Virus record (IMG/VR): IMGVR_UViG_3300032325_000224
Location: 1 to 38,438 of that record
Length of the DNA stretch: 38,438 bases
Source: a virus
Reading direction: 5' to 3' (one strand)
Shown: in pieces, positions 37,937 to 38,438 of the stretch
How the letters are laid out: every line of letters starts with the position of its first letter
Numbering within the stretch: position 1 is the stretch's first letter
The notes under the pieces: model-generated
Told to the model about the DNA's origin: nothing
Databases searched by the model: none
The model's input: the letters and a program-made list of their open reading frames with translations, nothing else
Made by a program: the position numbers and the translations under genes

Positions 37937-37955
37937 CACCTAATCACTCACGAAC

Positions 37956-38339
37956 ATGCCTACACTCAATCTCGGAAAAGTAACTGGTGCAACAGGCCCG
38001 ACCGGCCCCACCGGCCCGACCGGCCCGACCGGCCCAGAGCCGTCGCTGACGATCGCTGACAATGCAGCGACCTCGATCACGCTTGCTGATACCAACAACA
38101 ACCGCGTTGTCTGTTGCACAGCATCATCCGCCGTGACGATCACCGTCCCCTCGACGCTCTCTGCTGGGTTTTCGTGCATGGTCATCCAAGCGGGAACTGG
38201 CCGCGTGACCTTCGTCGCAGGCTCCGGCGCAACGATCAACTCCTTCGGCAACCTACTCGCCACCGCAGGGCAGCACGCACCCGCCTCGCTCATGCGCGTG
38301 GCAAGCGGAGTCTACAATCTCTCTGGCAACCTGATATGA
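37956..38339 (+). CDS. Short collagen-like fibre protein
   Basis: A 127-residue protein with a Gly-X-Y run of five GPT units (about 11-27) and then a beta domain (SITLADTNNNRVVCCTASSA; SCMVIQAGTGRVTFVAGSGA) that resembles fibre-tip domains of other phages. It starts 23 bases after a TTGACA motif. Its last bases form part of the 123-base terminal repeat, and its TGA overlaps the ATG of the 415-residue fibre gene on the circular map. Confidence 0.7.
   Translation: MPTLNLGKVTGATGPTGPTGPTGPTGPEPSLTIADNAATSITLADTNNNRVVCCTASSAVTITVPSTLSAGFSCMVIQAGTGRVTFVAGSGATINSFGNLLATAGQHAPASLMRVASGVYNLSGNLI
37990..38038 (+). repeat. GPT-encoding collagen-like tandem repeat
   Basis: Nine-base units of the form GGCCCGACC/GGCCCCACC in tandem encode (Gly-Pro-Thr)n. 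The repeat is nearly perfect at the DNA level and therefore prone to slippage. Confidence 0.85.
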
Positions 38340-38438
38340 TAATCCTGCAACAGACTCGCGGATTGCTTTCGAGTAATGACGAGCTTGCTTTGGACTTGCC
38401 GCTCGCTGAGACGAAATCGATCACTGCTAGAGTTGGCC
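38316..38438. repeat. Terminal direct repeat, copy 2 (circular join)
   Basis: Identical to bases 1-123. See copy 1. The fragment of the fibre gene after 38336 in this copy is the same gene that is complete at 21-1268. Confidence 0.95.

Noticed and set aside
18818-37938. Ordinary sigma-70 promoters at each TTGACA
   Set aside because: No TATAAT-like hexamer was seen 16-18 bases beyond any of them; that distance falls in or just before the start codons. Kept only as an unexplained motif.

Overview
The window is a complete, circularly permuted genome of a temperate, siphovirus-like (lambda-type) bacteriophage or excised prophage. The first 123 bases recur exactly as the last 123 (1-123 = 38316-38438), so the unique circle is about 38,315 bp and the tail-fibre region runs unbroken across the join. 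The evidence for a temperate phage is a tyrosine integrase, a tRNA 3' fragment that looks like attP, a small repressor-like gene facing a divergent operator/promoter region, and a full set of packaging, head, tail and lysis genes. The host cannot be fixed from sequence alone. Composition is moderately GC-rich, many start codons lack a Shine-Dalgarno sequence, and there is a lipobox protein in the lysis block, so a Gram-negative host is likely. Verrucomicrobiota is only a guess.

Layout (everything on + except 4104-5894). 21-4126: tail fibre, a small unknown gene, lysis cassette (two small membrane proteins, a lipoprotein, a putative cell-wall enzyme with a His...SxGC motif), an HExxH protein, a calcineurin-like phosphoesterase and a small winged-helix-like protein. 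4104-5894 (-): integrase, attP region with a partial tRNA-Thr, and repressor. 5895-5995: divergent control region with two near-identical palindromic operators. 5996-12896: early operon with small DNA-binding proteins, a membrane protein, an unknown protein joined out of frame to an HNH nuclease at an A_AAA_AAG slippery site, a ParB-DUF4326 fusion, Bet-type annealing protein, YqaJ/lambda-exo nuclease, DUF3310, zinc-ribbon proteins and RusA. 12919-16251: SSB-like protein with an acidic tail, an O-like replication protein carrying 12-bp iterons, two unknown genes and a phospholipase-D-type nuclease.

16304-23135: head module (small and large terminase, gpW-like joiner, portal, a tRNA-Met, S49 protease fused to a scaffold-like tail, major capsid, a small acidic protein). 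After a strong terminator at 23161-23196 the tail module follows: connector candidates, two paralogous tube-like proteins, lambda-style G/GT chaperones with a GGGAAAG -1 frameshift, tape measure, tail-tip proteins, an Ig-like protein, two proteins with Tad2/DUF2829-like domains (one fused to cysteine-rich repeats and a Pro-Glu linker), a zinc protein and collagen-like fibre proteins leading back across the join.

How it fits together: repressor and operators would hold the rightward early promoter shut; int and attP allow integration into a host tRNA-Thr(CGT) gene. On induction, replication (O-like protein, SSB-like) and recombination (Bet, Exo, RusA) genes act first, then terminase packages DNA into the protease-matured head and the tail is assembled on a 587-residue tape measure. 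The most unusual content is the pair of Tad2-like domains in the tail cluster, the possible frameshift-made HNH fusion, the ParB-DUF4326 fusion, and a recurrent TTGAC motif about 20 bases before most non-overlapping late gene starts.
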